Positions 30,128 through 38,525 of a DNA stretch of 58,008 bases are shown in pieces. The position numbers and the translations under genes are program-made. This DNA is from Oscillospiraceae bacterium (GTDB lineage: Bacteria > Bacillota > Clostridia > Oscillospirales > Oscillospiraceae). The stretch lies in NCBI GenBank assembly GCA_015067835.1, contig SVLS01000011.1, forward strand, positions 1 through 58,008. The letters are read 5' to 3'. Position 1 is the first letter of the stretch. The number at the start of each line of letters is the position of its first letter. The notes under the pieces are model-generated. The model was not told the origin of the DNA. It saw only the letters and a list, made by a program, of their open reading frames with translations, and searched no databases.

Positions 30128-30231
30128 ATGCGCATATTATTATACCCGTCTTCGCCAAAAAGTCAAGAAGTATTTTCCTGCTTTGCAAAAATTTTTCCGG
30201 GCTGTGATTATCTTTCCAAGAAAAATAATTT

Positions 30232-30798
30232 TTATGCAGTAAAATCGGAAGCTGATTCCCAGGGATAGGGCTTTCCAGTAAGCACGTGCTGCTTGATATA
30301 ACGGAAGGTGCGCTTTTCGCCTTTTGTTGCCAGCATATTCAGCAGATACTCCAATTCCTTCCGATTTTCCGGGTGCATCATTTCCCGCTCCCGGCTGGCC
30401 ATAAAGTAATCGTAGGCCGAGGCATCGGTATAAGCATCGCCCTGATAGACAATGCAGGCGGCGCGGCGGTCCATAATTTGCTCCGCCAAATAGCGACGGG
30501 GCATTTGCACCGGTTCGTATGTACGGGTCTTGGGGTTCATATCTACCCAATATTCATAGTGGTGGCGGTTGCGCCCCTTGTGGTGCATCCACGCCGTGGA
30601 GTAGCCCTGCTCCTGCCGTTCTGCAGAATTGGGACTGCGTGTCCCTTGATAATAACGGGCGCCTACCAGAAATTCCGTGGGAGAATATTTGGATAAATCG
30701 TGGGTCAATCCCTGCCAATACAGCCCAACGCGGAAACAGCCTGCCAAAACAAGAAATCTGTGGCGGGTGATGGTCTTAAAATGTTTCCAGATTTTCAC
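30232..30798 (-). CDS. DUF5662 family protein
   Basis: This protein of about 188 aa starts with KHFKTITRHRFLVLAGCFRVGLYWQGLTHDLSKYSPTEF, the conserved opening of DUF5662 proteins. The HDLSKYSP motif recalls the HD phosphohydrolase signature. A later MHHKGRNRHHYEYW segment adds more histidines. The function is unknown. A GTG at 30798 is preferred because GAAGGTG lies six bases upstream; a GTG at 30807 is possible. It may be cotranscribed with the alpha/beta hydrolase, whose stop is at 30824. Confidence 0.8.
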   Translation of the reverse strand: MKIWKHFKTITRHRFLVLAGCFRVGLYWQGLTHDLSKYSPTEFLVGARYYQGTRSPNSAERQEQGYSTAWMHHKGRNRHHYEYWVDMNPKTRTYEPVQMPRRYLAEQIMDRRAACIVYQGDAYTDASAYDYFMASREREMMHPENRKELEYLLNMLATKGEKRTFRYIKQHVLTGKPYPWESASDFTA

Positions 30799-30823
30799 GG
30801 ATTGCACCTTCTTTTGTCTTTTC

Positions 30824-31909
30824 TTATTTGTTAAACATATCCACGATAGCCTGCATCATTTCAGCATTGACTTCGCTGTACAAAGAATGGTCGACACGTC
30901 TACAGAACGCCGCCTTTTCCTCCTGTGTAAGCTCCCGATCGCATTCCTTCTTCAGCTGCTTTAGCTCCTTCTCAACCTGCTTCTGATAGGCGACCGCCCG
31001 CTCGGAGTGCAGAATGGTATTGTGCCCGGCGTGGGCGCCGGTGCCCACATAATACGTCACATTTTCTGCCCGGATCTCATCCTTGCGGGAAATCACAGAT
31101 TGATGATAGAAGCTGATTACGGAATCCCGGTTGCCGTGGGCAATAAAGACCGGAATATTTGTGCTGTTTATGCCCTTTACACCATCAAGCTTGGTATAAT
31201 CCTTAAAAAGTAGCGTTTGATAGGTGTCTAAAAATTGCTTTGGAAAACCACCAACAAGGGAATCTGTGAGGGAAGCACCGTACTGATCTCCTTTTTCTGC
31301 AAGCAGGGTATAGCCGCTGTTAAAGGGAGCCACGGCTGCACAGCCACAGATGTCTTTATGGAGAGAAAGCACCGAGGTTGCTGCATAGCCGCCCCAGGAA
31401 TGGCCGAACAGATACAGCTTATATTGGGACAGCTGCCGGTCGTTTTTGATATAGGTCAGTGCGTGATCCAAATTCACCAGGGGAGTGCACATACCCACAG
31501 TGGAGTCGCCTTCAGAGGCATAGGTGCCCTGACAATCGAAGGAAAATACGGAAAATCCGTTGTGAACAAAGTACGCAATAAAAGGAAGATAATCATCTGC
31601 GCCGGCGTGCATACCGTGGCAAACTACAACCATTTTCTTTGCTCCGTAACAGGGGTAAAAATATCCCTGAAGCTTCCACGGACCGCTGGGAAAGAAAAAG
31701 GTGGTGCGGGTCAGTTTTTCGTCTACGCGGCTATAATCAAATTCACCGAAAACCGTGTCGATGTCCCGCTTTTCATATCTCGGGAAGAAGGAATCGTAGA
31801 GGGCTTTCGCACCCAGGATCGTTCCCATTTGCAGGCCGGTGGCCAGCGCAATTTTAGCAAGGATTTTTGCGTTGTCTTTTAAGTTTTTGCCTAAATCGTT
31901 CGTTGCCAT
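30824..31909 (-). CDS. Alpha/beta hydrolase
   Basis: This 361-aa protein has the alpha/beta hydrolase core: strand and oxyanion region VVVCHGMHAGADDY (about 94-107), nucleophile GHSWGG (S171), an acid in FIAHGNRDSV and a catalytic histidine in GAHAGHNT. A hydrophobic stretch near residues 17-38 may attach it to the membrane. The substrate is unknown, and the serine-lipase-like family is broad. The ATG at 31909 is set by AAGGGGG; upstream in-frame codons to 32059 run into a terminator and are not used. Confidence 0.85.
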   Translation of the reverse strand: MATNDLGKNLKDNAKILAKIALATGLQMGTILGAKALYDSFFPRYEKRDIDTVFGEFDYSRVDEKLTRTTFFFPSGPWKLQGYFYPCYGAKKMVVVCHGMHAGADDYLPFIAYFVHNGFSVFSFDCQGTYASEGDSTVGMCTPLVNLDHALTYIKNDRQLSQYKLYLFGHSWGGYAATSVLSLHKDICGCAAVAPFNSGYTLLAEKGDQYGASLTDSLVGGFPKQFLDTYQTLLFKDYTKLDGVKGINSTNIPVFIAHGNRDSVISFYHQSVISRKDEIRAENVTYYVGTGAHAGHNTILHSERAVAYQKQVEKELKQLKKECDRELTQEEKAAFCRRVDHSLYSEVNAEMMQAIVDMFNK

Positions 31910-32036
31910 CTGTAAACCCCCTTCTTGAATTTTCGCACAGCGGTGCTTATCTGCTCTCCTATTCAGTTTAACCCAAGTTTCCGGATTTTTCAATGAGAAA
32001 TTGTGTGCTTTTTTAAAAAGAAAAAGATTGCAATAT

Positions 32037-32071
32037 AAAATGCTCTGATTGCATCGCAATCAGAGCATTTT
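32037..32071. terminator. Perfect 16-bp hairpin
   Basis: AAAATGCTCTGATTGC and GCAATCAGAGCATTTT pair without mismatch around a 3-nt loop. A- and T-rich flanks allow either direction. It ends the tRNA-Leu/repeat region before the hydrolase gene. Confidence 0.85.
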
Positions 32072-32086
32072 GGTGCCGGTGTCCTG

Positions 32087-32184
32087 TTGCGGTGCCCGGT
32101 GTGCGCCTTGCCGACAGTGCGGCTGCGTTGCACACCGACCGCGGCCACTCGCTCGGGTCGCTTCATCTGCCACCGGCAGCGCTC
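32087..32184 (-). repeat. 98-bp GC-rich repeat, copy 1
   Basis: Read on the minus strand this copy runs from GAGCGCTGCCGGTGGCAGAT to CCGGGCACCGCAA. It matches copy 2 (32454-32551) in length, at both ends and at GATGAAGCGA, GCGGTCGG and CAAGG in the middle. No reading frame is convincing. It sits after the tRNA-Leu terminator. Confidence 0.75.
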
Positions 32185-32234
32185 CCCTCGCTCCCCGGAC
32201 TCTCACCTGCGGTTCGATTCCGACCGGTACAAAG

Positions 32235-32276
32235 AATAAATCCCATAGTGAATGTATCATTCACTATGGGATTTAT
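32235..32276 (-). terminator. Terminator of tRNA-Leu
   Basis: A perfect stem of 18-19 bp (AATAAATCCCATAGTGAAT and its complement, 5-nt loop) starts directly at the CCA end of the tRNA. Confidence 0.85.
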
Positions 32277-32363
32277 TGGTGCCGGTGGCCGGACTCGAAC
32301 CGGCACGCTGTCGCCAGCGGTGGATTTTGAGTCCACTACGTCTACCAATTCCATCACACCGGC
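32277..32363 (-). tRNA. tRNA-Leu(CAA)
   Basis: This 87-nt class II tRNA includes an encoded CCA. The acceptor is GCCGGTG/CACCGGC, the D arm is TGATGGAATTGGTAGAC, and the anticodon loop CTCAAAA gives anticodon CAA. The long variable arm is CTGGCGACAG, and the T arm carries CGGTTCGAGTCCG. It is complete and flanked upstream by a truncated copy. Confidence 0.93.
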
Positions 32364-32453
32364 AGGTGTGTATTTGCTTTCTATAGATTATCAGCCACCG
32401 CTGACGATCTTTTTAATGTGGCCGCCGTTTCGGCGGCATCATGTCGCCAACGT

Positions 32454-32551
32454 TTGCGGTGCCCGGCGAATGTCCTTGGCGCGAACGCCAGTGTCCCTCG
32501 CCGACCGCTGCACTTGCTCCACCCTCGCTTCATCCGCCACAGGCGGCGCTC
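32454..32551 (-). repeat. 98-bp GC-rich repeat, copy 2
   Basis: This is the same unit as at 32087-32184, with identical length and ends. On the minus strand it lies 10 bases downstream of the truncated tRNA-Leu. It is followed by a GCCGCCG/CGGCGGC hairpin at 32421-32437. The gap 32364-32420 upstream of the intact tRNA holds no other feature. Confidence 0.75.
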
Positions 32552-32561
32552 GGGTTTGCAA

Positions 32562-32607
32562 CGGTGGATTTTGAGTCCACTACGTCTACCAATTCCATCA
32601 CACCGGC
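32562..32607 (-). pseudogene. Truncated tRNA-Leu (5' half)
   Basis: These 46 bases are identical to the 5' 46 bases of the intact tRNA-Leu (32318-32363), through the anticodon arm. The variable arm, T arm and acceptor 3' strand are replaced by unrelated GC-rich sequence leading into repeat copy 2. It cannot fold into a tRNA. Confidence 0.85.
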
Positions 32608-32666
32608 ATCGGTGCTTTGATAGTATAATACACTTTTTCTGAAAATGCAAGAGGTAATTTCTCAAA

Positions 32667-33650
32667 TTATGCAGGATTTTTGTCGAAAGCTGTCCAGAAA
32701 TCTGTCAATGCTGCCTGGTAGCCTTTGCGGTCTACTACATAGCTCATTCCGTGTCCGGCACCGGGGACAATAAAGAGCTGTTTTGGCGCGGAACAGGCCT
32801 TATAATTCTCGAATGTCATTTCTATGGGCACAAGGCGGTCATCTGTTCCATGGACGAACAATACCGGTACGCGGCTTCGCGCCAACGCCTGAGGGCAGCT
32901 CTCAGCATCCATTGCCATCCGAAGCTTTCCTCTTGCTACTCTGCCCAATGGACCGCCGCAGACCTGATAAGAAAAATGCAAGTGATGCTCGGCAACATAT
33001 TTCCAGATTTCTACGGGAGAGGTATAGCCGCAATCGGCCATAATTCCCCGCACATTCTTCGGTAAATCCAAGCCGGCGGCCATCAAAACAGTGGATGCGC
33101 CCATGGAAAGACCGCACAGGTATATGGGAATGTCGCCTCCGGTTTTCGTGTTGAGCCAGTTGACCCAATCCAGGCAGTCATACCGCTCCACAAGCCCAAA
33201 GCCCAGATATTTGCCACCGCTGTTTCCGTGGGCGCGCTGCTCACAGTACAGAACGCTGCATTGGTTATCCCGGAAAAAAGGAGCAACAATTCCAAAATCG
33301 TGACTCCAGGCAGAACGCCAGCCGTGCATCGCCAGAATGATTCGCTTTGGATGGTCAACCGGCATCCAATGTCCGGTAAGGGAAATGCCGTCACGCCCAC
33401 GAATGGTTACGGTTTCGTGGGGGACAACAGCCAGCTCCTTTCCGGCTTGATTTACCTGCGCCATCTGCACATCGTTGACGCAGCTTGCCACAACCTTTCG
33501 CTCCGCCTGCAGGGAGTGCGGTGGCATTTTACGGTTCATTGCCACACCGGATAAATACTGCGCCATACCGTAGCGAGCGGTTTCCGCCAATGCCACTACA
33601 GCAGCGGTAATGCCGGAACCGATTAAAACCAGCTTTGCTCCTTTTTTCAT
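32667..33650 (-). CDS. Membrane-anchored alpha/beta hydrolase
   Basis: This 327-aa protein begins with an N-terminal hydrophobic anchor (about 7-24, VLIGSGITAAVVALA). The alpha/beta hydrolase domain has AMHGWRSAWSHDF (about 107-119), nucleophile GLSMG (S182), acid in VHGTDDRLVP and histidine in PGAGHG. It resembles the clostridial YqkD/BAAT-like extracellular-facing esterases of unknown substrate. The ATG at 33650 has GGAGGC seven bases before it; a TTG at 33665 overlaps that site and is rejected. It is divergent from the DUF3343 gene. Confidence 0.85.
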   Translation of the reverse strand: MKKGAKLVLIGSGITAAVVALAETARYGMAQYLSGVAMNRKMPPHSLQAERKVVASCVNDVQMAQVNQAGKELAVVPHETVTIRGRDGISLTGHWMPVDHPKRIILAMHGWRSAWSHDFGIVAPFFRDNQCSVLYCEQRAHGNSGGKYLGFGLVERYDCLDWVNWLNTKTGGDIPIYLCGLSMGASTVLMAAGLDLPKNVRGIMADCGYTSPVEIWKYVAEHHLHFSYQVCGGPLGRVARGKLRMAMDAESCPQALARSRVPVLFVHGTDDRLVPIEMTFENYKACSAPKQLFIVPGAGHGMSYVVDRKGYQAALTDFWTAFDKNPA

Positions 33651-33770
33651 CCCGGATGCCTCCAAATAGAAAGTCTCATAGCTATTTTACCAGATATTGG
33701 TCGGCTTTATTCGGTGAAAAGGATTTTCACAAGTGCGAAATGTGTCGCATAGTCTGTTCGGGGAGGGATT

Positions 33771-34028
33771 ATGATGAAAAGGGAATGGTTGATTACGTTT
33801 CGTACCATCACATTTGCCCAACGGGCAGAGCGGATTTTGCAGGAAGGCGGCATAAACACCCGGCTGCACCGCACACCCAAAAGCCTGTCACAGCGTGGCT
33901 GCGGCTACTGTTTGAGCCTGCGCGAAGCGGATGTTCCGGTGGCGATTGAGCTGCTGCATCTGCGACAGCTGCGCTATGAAAAAATCTATGTAAGCAGCGC
34001 AAACGGCTGGGAGGAGGGAGTGGTGTGA
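33771..34028 (+). CDS. DUF3343 (putative Se/S carrier-like) protein
   Basis: This 85-aa protein has the DUF3343 layout: WLITFRTITFAQRAERILQEGGINTRL, then a GCGYCLSL motif with two cysteines (C44, C47) and a short C-terminal helix. The family is proposed to carry sulfur or selenium and often neighbours cysteine desulfurase-like enzymes, as here. Its stop overlaps the aminotransferase start by four bases, so the two are coupled. GGGAGGG precedes tandem ATGs at 33771 and 33774. Confidence 0.85.
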   Translation: MMKREWLITFRTITFAQRAERILQEGGINTRLHRTPKSLSQRGCGYCLSLREADVPVAIELLHLRQLRYEKIYVSSANGWEEGVV

Positions 34029-35164
34029 TTTATTTGGACAATGGTGCTACCTCTTTTTATAAGCCCCCGGCGGTTGCTGCTGCCGTCTGCCGGGCAATGC
34101 ACCGCTATGCCAATCCGGGGCGGGGTGGGTATCCGGCGGCGATGGAGGCGGCGAGGGAGGTCTTTTACTGCCGGGAGCTGGCCGCTTCAATGTTTGATTG
34201 CGAGCCGGAGCAGGTGGTATTTACAAGCAACTGCACCCACGGTCTGAACATTGCCATTCATACTTTGGTAAAGCCGGGGGCGAGGGTGGTAATTTCCGGC
34301 TTTGAGCACAATGCAGTGACACGACCGCTTTATCAGCGCAATGCGGTTGTTTGCGTTGTGGGCAGTCAGCTGTTTCAACCCCGGCAGCTTTTACAGGAGC
34401 TGGAGCAGACCCTGAAGGCAGGGGTGGATGCAGCCGTCTTTACCCATGTATCCAATGTGTTTGGGTATATACTGCCGATGGAGGAAATCGCGGCGTTGTG
34501 CCGCAAGTATCAGGTTCCGCTTATTGTGGATGCGGCGCAGTCTGCCGGGATGCTGCCGATTTCTCTGAAAAAATGGGATGCGGCTTTTATTGCAATGCCG
34601 GGACACAAGGGGTTACTGGGACCTCAGGGAACAGGAATTCTGCTGTGCGGTATGCTGCCGCAGCCGCTTCTGGCAGGAGGCACAGGTACTGCCTCTCAGG
34701 TGCAGGCGATGCCGGAGGAGCTGCCGGAGCGACTGGAAGCCGGGACGCTGAATGTACCTGGCATCAGCGGTCTGGCCGCCGGGATGCGGGAGGTGCGTCA
34801 ACAAGGTCTTTCCAGAATTTTAAAAAAAGAAAAAGCGGCGGCGGCACAATGCGCTCATATCCTTCAAAAATTCGATTTTCAGGTGTTTTGCGGAGAAGGT
34901 CAGAGTGGAACAGTCTCCTTTGTGCCGCCGATGGATTGCGAAACCATGGCACAGGAGCTGGCGAGGCGAGGCATTGCGGTGCGCGCAGGGCTGCATTGCG
35001 CACCGCTTGCCCATCAAAGTGCCGGAACACTCCAAACCGGAACAGTTCGCGTAAGCTTCGGACATGATGCAGATTTTAGCCAAAATCTGGCTCTTGAGCG
35101 AGAAATTAGGAGAATTTTAAAGAAATCAAATAAAAAAATTTACGAAACGCCATTGCCATCATAG
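34025..35164 (+). CDS. Class V aminotransferase / cysteine desulfurase-like protein
   Basis: This 379-aa PLP enzyme opens with MIYLDNGATSFYKPP, the usual start of cysteine desulfurase family proteins. Conserved points are CTHGLN (70-75), FEHNAV (93-98), VDAAQSAG (168-175) and the PLP lysine K195 in PGHKGLLGPQGTG. A late RAGLHCAP segment carries a cysteine in a place typical of the clostridial selenocysteine-lyase/desulfurase-like subgroup. With the coupled DUF3343 protein it may move sulfur or selenium from cysteine compounds. The start is GTG at 34025. The gene's last codons contain the -35 of the cdaA promoter. Confidence 0.88.
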   Translation: MIYLDNGATSFYKPPAVAAAVCRAMHRYANPGRGGYPAAMEAAREVFYCRELAASMFDCEPEQVVFTSNCTHGLNIAIHTLVKPGARVVISGFEHNAVTRPLYQRNAVVCVVGSQLFQPRQLLQELEQTLKAGVDAAVFTHVSNVFGYILPMEEIAALCRKYQVPLIVDAAQSAGMLPISLKKWDAAFIAMPGHKGLLGPQGTGILLCGMLPQPLLAGGTGTASQVQAMPEELPERLEAGTLNVPGISGLAAGMREVRQQGLSRILKKEKAAAAQCAHILQKFDFQVFCGEGQSGTVSFVPPMDCETMAQELARRGIAVRAGLHCAPLAHQSAGTLQTGTVRVSFGHDADFSQNLALEREIRRILKKSNKKIYETPLPS

Positions 35165-35181
35165 GCCAAATCTGCTATAAT
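35153..35181 (+). promoter_or_regulatory. Promoter of the cdaA operon
   Basis: TTGCCA (35153-35158) overlaps the end of the preceding gene. TATAAT lies at 35176-35181 with a 17-bp spacer. Confidence 0.75.
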
Positions 35182-35244
35182 AGTACAGATAATAGGCTAG
35201 GTATAAATTTTTTTAGAAAAAGCGGCCTGAGAGGGAGATGTGGG

Positions 35245-36117
35245 ATGATGAACGCCATTGAAGGAATGTTCCAACAGCTTGCCAGAATGGAGTGGACGGA
35301 CTATCTGGATATCGTCATTGTGGCGTATTTAATATACCGGGTGTTCCCGTTGGTGCGGACCACCGGAACAAGCCGAATTGCGAAGGCAATCATCAGCATT
35401 TTGGTGGTGGCTTGGCTTGCCAATTTGCTGGAGTTGTATGCATTCGGCTTCATCATCAATCAGTTCCTGCAAATCGGACTGATTGCCCTTGTTATTCTGT
35501 TCCAGCCGGAATTGCGCCGGATGCTGGAGCATTTGGGCAATATGAAGGTGCATAAATTCTTCAGCCCGGAAAAGGCAGATCAGGAAATGGCGGCCATCGT
35601 ATCGCAAACGGTGGCAGCCTGTGAAGTGCTCAGCCGGGAGCGGATTGGTGCGCTGATTGTCTTTGCACGGGATAACCGCCTGGATGAGTACATCAAAACC
35701 GGCACGAAAATCGAGGCTCAGGTGTCTGAACAGCTGATTCGCAATATTTTCTTTCCCAAGGCATCCTTGCACGACGGTGCAATGATTATCCGGGATGGCC
35801 GGATGACGGCAGCCGGCTGTGTATTGCCGCTGTCCTCCAGTGAGCGACTGAGTGCGGATTTGGGTACCCGTCATCGTGCCGGTGTCGGCATGAGCGAAGC
35901 ATCTGATGCGGTGGTCGTGATTGTATCAGAAGAAACAGGAACGATTTCCGTTGCTGTCAGCGGTATGCTGAAGCGCCATCTTGCACCTCAGACGCTGGAA
36001 CGCCTTCTGACCAACGAGCTGTGTCCGGAAGAAACAACCACACAGGAAAAGCCCTGGACACTGCTGGCAAATAAAGTGAAGAAAGTTGCTAAGAAGAAGG
36101 AGGAGCAGAAGAAATGA
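35245..36117 (+). CDS. cdaA: Diadenylate cyclase CdaA
   Basis: This 290-aa protein makes c-di-AMP from two ATP. It has three N-terminal membrane helices (about 20-38, 45-63 and 66-86) and a cytoplasmic DAC domain with the catalytic motifs DGA (177-179, in SLHDGAMII) and RHR (209-211, in GTRHRAG). A Lys-rich tail follows. The downstream gene encodes its usual membrane partner with YbbR repeats (CdaR) and overlaps by four bases. In many Firmicutes glmM follows; here yicC does, so glmM is elsewhere. Tandem ATGs at 35245 and 35248 are both possible. Confidence 0.95.
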   Translation: MMNAIEGMFQQLARMEWTDYLDIVIVAYLIYRVFPLVRTTGTSRIAKAIISILVVAWLANLLELYAFGFIINQFLQIGLIALVILFQPELRRMLEHLGNMKVHKFFSPEKADQEMAAIVSQTVAACEVLSRERIGALIVFARDNRLDEYIKTGTKIEAQVSEQLIRNIFFPKASLHDGAMIIRDGRMTAAGCVLPLSSSERLSADLGTRHRAGVGMSEASDAVVVIVSEETGTISVAVSGMLKRHLAPQTLERLLTNELCPEETTTQEKPWTLLANKVKKVAKKKEEQKK

Positions 36118-37364
36118 AAAGAAAAATTGTTTATGCTCTCCTTGCAACGCTTATTTCCATCGGTCTTTGGCTGTATGTGGTTACAGTGGTTAACCCCGAG
36201 TATGAGGACACCTTCTATAACATTCAGGTGTCACTTCAAAATGATGAGATTTTGCGGGAACGCGGTTTGATGGTGGTCTCTGACGAGATTCCCACCGTTA
36301 CCTTGAAGCTGGCCGGCAATCGCTCGGATATGATAAAGCTGAATTCTTCCAATATTACGCTGAAGGCGGATCTTTCCAGAATTCACAGCGCCGGAGAGCA
36401 GGAGCTGGAATATACCATCACATATCCTGATGGAGTGCCCACCAATGCCTTCTCGGTGGTCAGCCAGACAAAGCTGACCGTCTCTGTTGCCGACTGGAAA
36501 TCCAAGGAGGTTGAGGTACAGGTTGTCCATGGAGACAGCAAGGTGCCGGATTCTTATCAGCAGTTACGGCCGAAGCTGGACTATGAGAAAATCACGGTCA
36601 CAGGTCCGGTGTCGGTCATTGACCGTATTGAAGTTGCCCAGATTGACATTGACCTGACAGGCAAAACATCTACAATTTTCGACCAGTTTGAATATGTCCT
36701 GCGGGACAAGGACGGTGCACCGGTGGAAAGCAAATGGGTAAAGGCCAATGCCAATACGGTGCAGGTGGATTTGAAGATATATCCCAAAAAGCAGGTAAAT
36801 GTCAGCTTTGATGTTATCGAGGGCGACGGTCTGCAAAAAGAGAATTTTGACATTTCCTGGAACATTTTGGGAGAACAAACCGTTGAAATCTACGGTTTCC
36901 CCAATGAAATCGCCAATACCACCGCTGTTACCATTGGTAAAATCGACCTGAATGCGATTAAGCTGGATGAAAACGGAACCTATACCTACACGGAAACCTT
37001 TGACATCATTTCCGCAGAAAATGCGGATAATGGACTGTGGGTTACCGATAAGGAAGGCAAGCTGGAGGTTCAAATTACCATTAAGCGCATCGTAACAAGT
37101 ACATTTACGGTGTCCAACATTAAGGCAGTCAACAAGCCCAGCGGCTCCAACCTTAAGGTTTCCACCAGACAGGCAGAGGTTGTCCTGCGCGGCCCTCAGG
37201 ACTTGGTTAAAGCAGTCAGAGCCGGGGATATTACCATCGAGGTAGACTGCAGCCAAAAGGACAGCAGCGGCAAATATCCCGTTACGGTGAAGCTGCCGGA
37301 AAAGTTTTCCAAGCTGGAGGCTGTCAATAAGGACACCATCAGCATTGTTGTGACGCAAGGATAA
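36114..37364 (+). CDS. cdaR: YbbR-domain protein, CdaA regulator
   Basis: This 416-aa protein has one N-terminal membrane helix (about 6-26) and about four extracytoplasmic YbbR repeats, each with a V.G....I..V.V..IDL.-like core (for example ITVTGPVSVIDRIEVAQIDIDLTG). CdaR-type proteins bind CdaA at the membrane and adjust its activity. Translation is coupled to cdaA through an ATGA overlap. Confidence 0.9.
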   Translation: MKRKIVYALLATLISIGLWLYVVTVVNPEYEDTFYNIQVSLQNDEILRERGLMVVSDEIPTVTLKLAGNRSDMIKLNSSNITLKADLSRIHSAGEQELEYTITYPDGVPTNAFSVVSQTKLTVSVADWKSKEVEVQVVHGDSKVPDSYQQLRPKLDYEKITVTGPVSVIDRIEVAQIDIDLTGKTSTIFDQFEYVLRDKDGAPVESKWVKANANTVQVDLKIYPKKQVNVSFDVIEGDGLQKENFDISWNILGEQTVEIYGFPNEIANTTAVTIGKIDLNAIKLDENGTYTYTETFDIISAENADNGLWVTDKEGKLEVQITIKRIVTSTFTVSNIKAVNKPSGSNLKVSTRQAEVVLRGPQDLVKAVRAGDITIEVDCSQKDSSGKYPVTVKLPEKFSKLEAVNKDTISIVVTQG

Positions 37365-37385
37365 TATATAAAAGGGGATGTAACC

Positions 37386-38264
37386 TTGATTAAAAGTATG
37401 ACCAGCTACGGCCGTGCTGTTGAAACGGTCAACGGCAGAGAATATACGGTGGAACTGCGTTCCGTCAACAACCGCTATCTGGATTGCACAGTCAAGCTGC
37501 CGCGGGCGCTGTCCTTCGCAGAGGAAGCTGTCAAGCAGGCGGTAAAGACTTCCGTGTCCAGAGGCAAGGTGGATGTCTATGTTTCCATGAAGTCGGAGGT
37601 TTCTGACGATACCGTCATCACCCTGAATAAAGCAATTCTGGAAGGCTATTTGACCGCAATGCGCCGGATGGTTTCCGAATATGGCATTCGGGATGACATC
37701 AGTACCTCAACAATGTCCAGACTACCGGAGATGTTCTCGGTGGAGAAGCCTCAGGTGGATGAGGAGCAGCTGCAAAAGGATATGCTCAGTGTTGTGGACC
37801 GGGCCTTGGCCGGCTATGATGAGATGCGCTGCAAGGAAGGGCAGGCTTTGGATGCAGATTTGCGCAGTCGCGGGCAGACTATTTTGGAATTGGTTTCTCA
37901 GGTGGAGCAAGGAAATGCGCAAACCGTTGTTGATTACCGGGAGCGCCTGGAAAACAAGCTGAAAGAGGTTTTGGCATCGGTCAATATTGACGAAAGCCGA
38001 ATTTTGACGGAAGCAGCCATTTTTGCAGATAAAGTGGCGGTGGACGAGGAAACTGTCCGCCTGCGCAGTCATCTGGCACAGATGGAGGAAATGCTGACTG
38101 CCGGTGGTGCAGTGGGACGCAAGCTGGATTTCCTGCTGCAAGAGATGAACCGGGAGGCCAACACCATCGGCTCAAAATGCACCGATGTCCGTTTGGCGCG
38201 CATTGTGGTGGACATTAAGGCGGAGCTGGAAAAAATCCGGGAACAGACCCAGAACATTGAGTAA
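37386..38264 (+). CDS. yicC: YicC/YloC family endoribonuclease
   Basis: This 292-aa protein has the family N-terminus (IKSMTSYGRA) and C-terminus (LLQEMNREANTIGSKCTDVRLARIVVDIKAELEKIREQTQNIE). Family members are endoribonucleases with roles in RNA turnover. The start is a TTG at 37386, matching the MIKSMTGYG start of relatives and preceded by AGGGGATG. It is followed by remA and gmk, the classical Firmicute order. Confidence 0.92.
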   Translation: MIKSMTSYGRAVETVNGREYTVELRSVNNRYLDCTVKLPRALSFAEEAVKQAVKTSVSRGKVDVYVSMKSEVSDDTVITLNKAILEGYLTAMRRMVSEYGIRDDISTSTMSRLPEMFSVEKPQVDEEQLQKDMLSVVDRALAGYDEMRCKEGQALDADLRSRGQTILELVSQVEQGNAQTVVDYRERLENKLKEVLASVNIDESRILTEAAIFADKVAVDEETVRLRSHLAQMEEMLTAGGAVGRKLDFLLQEMNREANTIGSKCTDVRLARIVVDIKAELEKIREQTQNIE

Positions 38265-38273
38265 GGTGACGCA

Positions 38274-38525
38274 ATGAAGCTGATGAATATTGGATTTGGC
38301 AGTATGATTGCTGCGTCCCGGCTGTTGGCCATCGTGACACCGGATTCTGCACCCATCAAGCGGTTGGTGCAGGAAGCCCGTGACCGGGGAATGCTGATTG
38401 ATGCATCCTACGGACATAAGACAAAAACCGTACTGCTGATGGATACGGATCACATCATCTTGTCGGCTGTCGCGCCGGAGACGCTTTCAGCCCGATGGAC
38501 GGAAGGACAAGAGGGGGAGGAATAA
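38274..38525 (+). CDS. remA: Extracellular matrix regulator RemA
   Basis: This 83-aa DUF370 protein has the [36 protein letters not shown] signature with the conserved Arg-rich DNA-binding surface. In Bacillus it activates matrix genes by wrapping DNA. It is widely kept between yicC and gmk even in species without matrix operons. Its stop shares one base with the gmk start. Confidence 0.92.
   Translation: MKLMNIGFGSMIAASRLLAIVTPDSAPIKRLVQEARDRGMLIDASYGHKTKTVLLMDTDHIILSAVAPETLSARWTEGQEGEE

Noticed and set aside
32060..32665. Arg-rich open frames over the tRNA-Leu and GC-rich repeat region
   Set aside because: They overlap tRNA sequence and the 98-bp repeats in several phases, lack ribosome binding sites and have low-complexity composition.
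34351..35067. 238-codon plus-strand frame inside the aminotransferase gene
   Set aside because: It overlaps the class V aminotransferase in another phase; that frame holds all catalytic motifs and is coupled to DUF3343.
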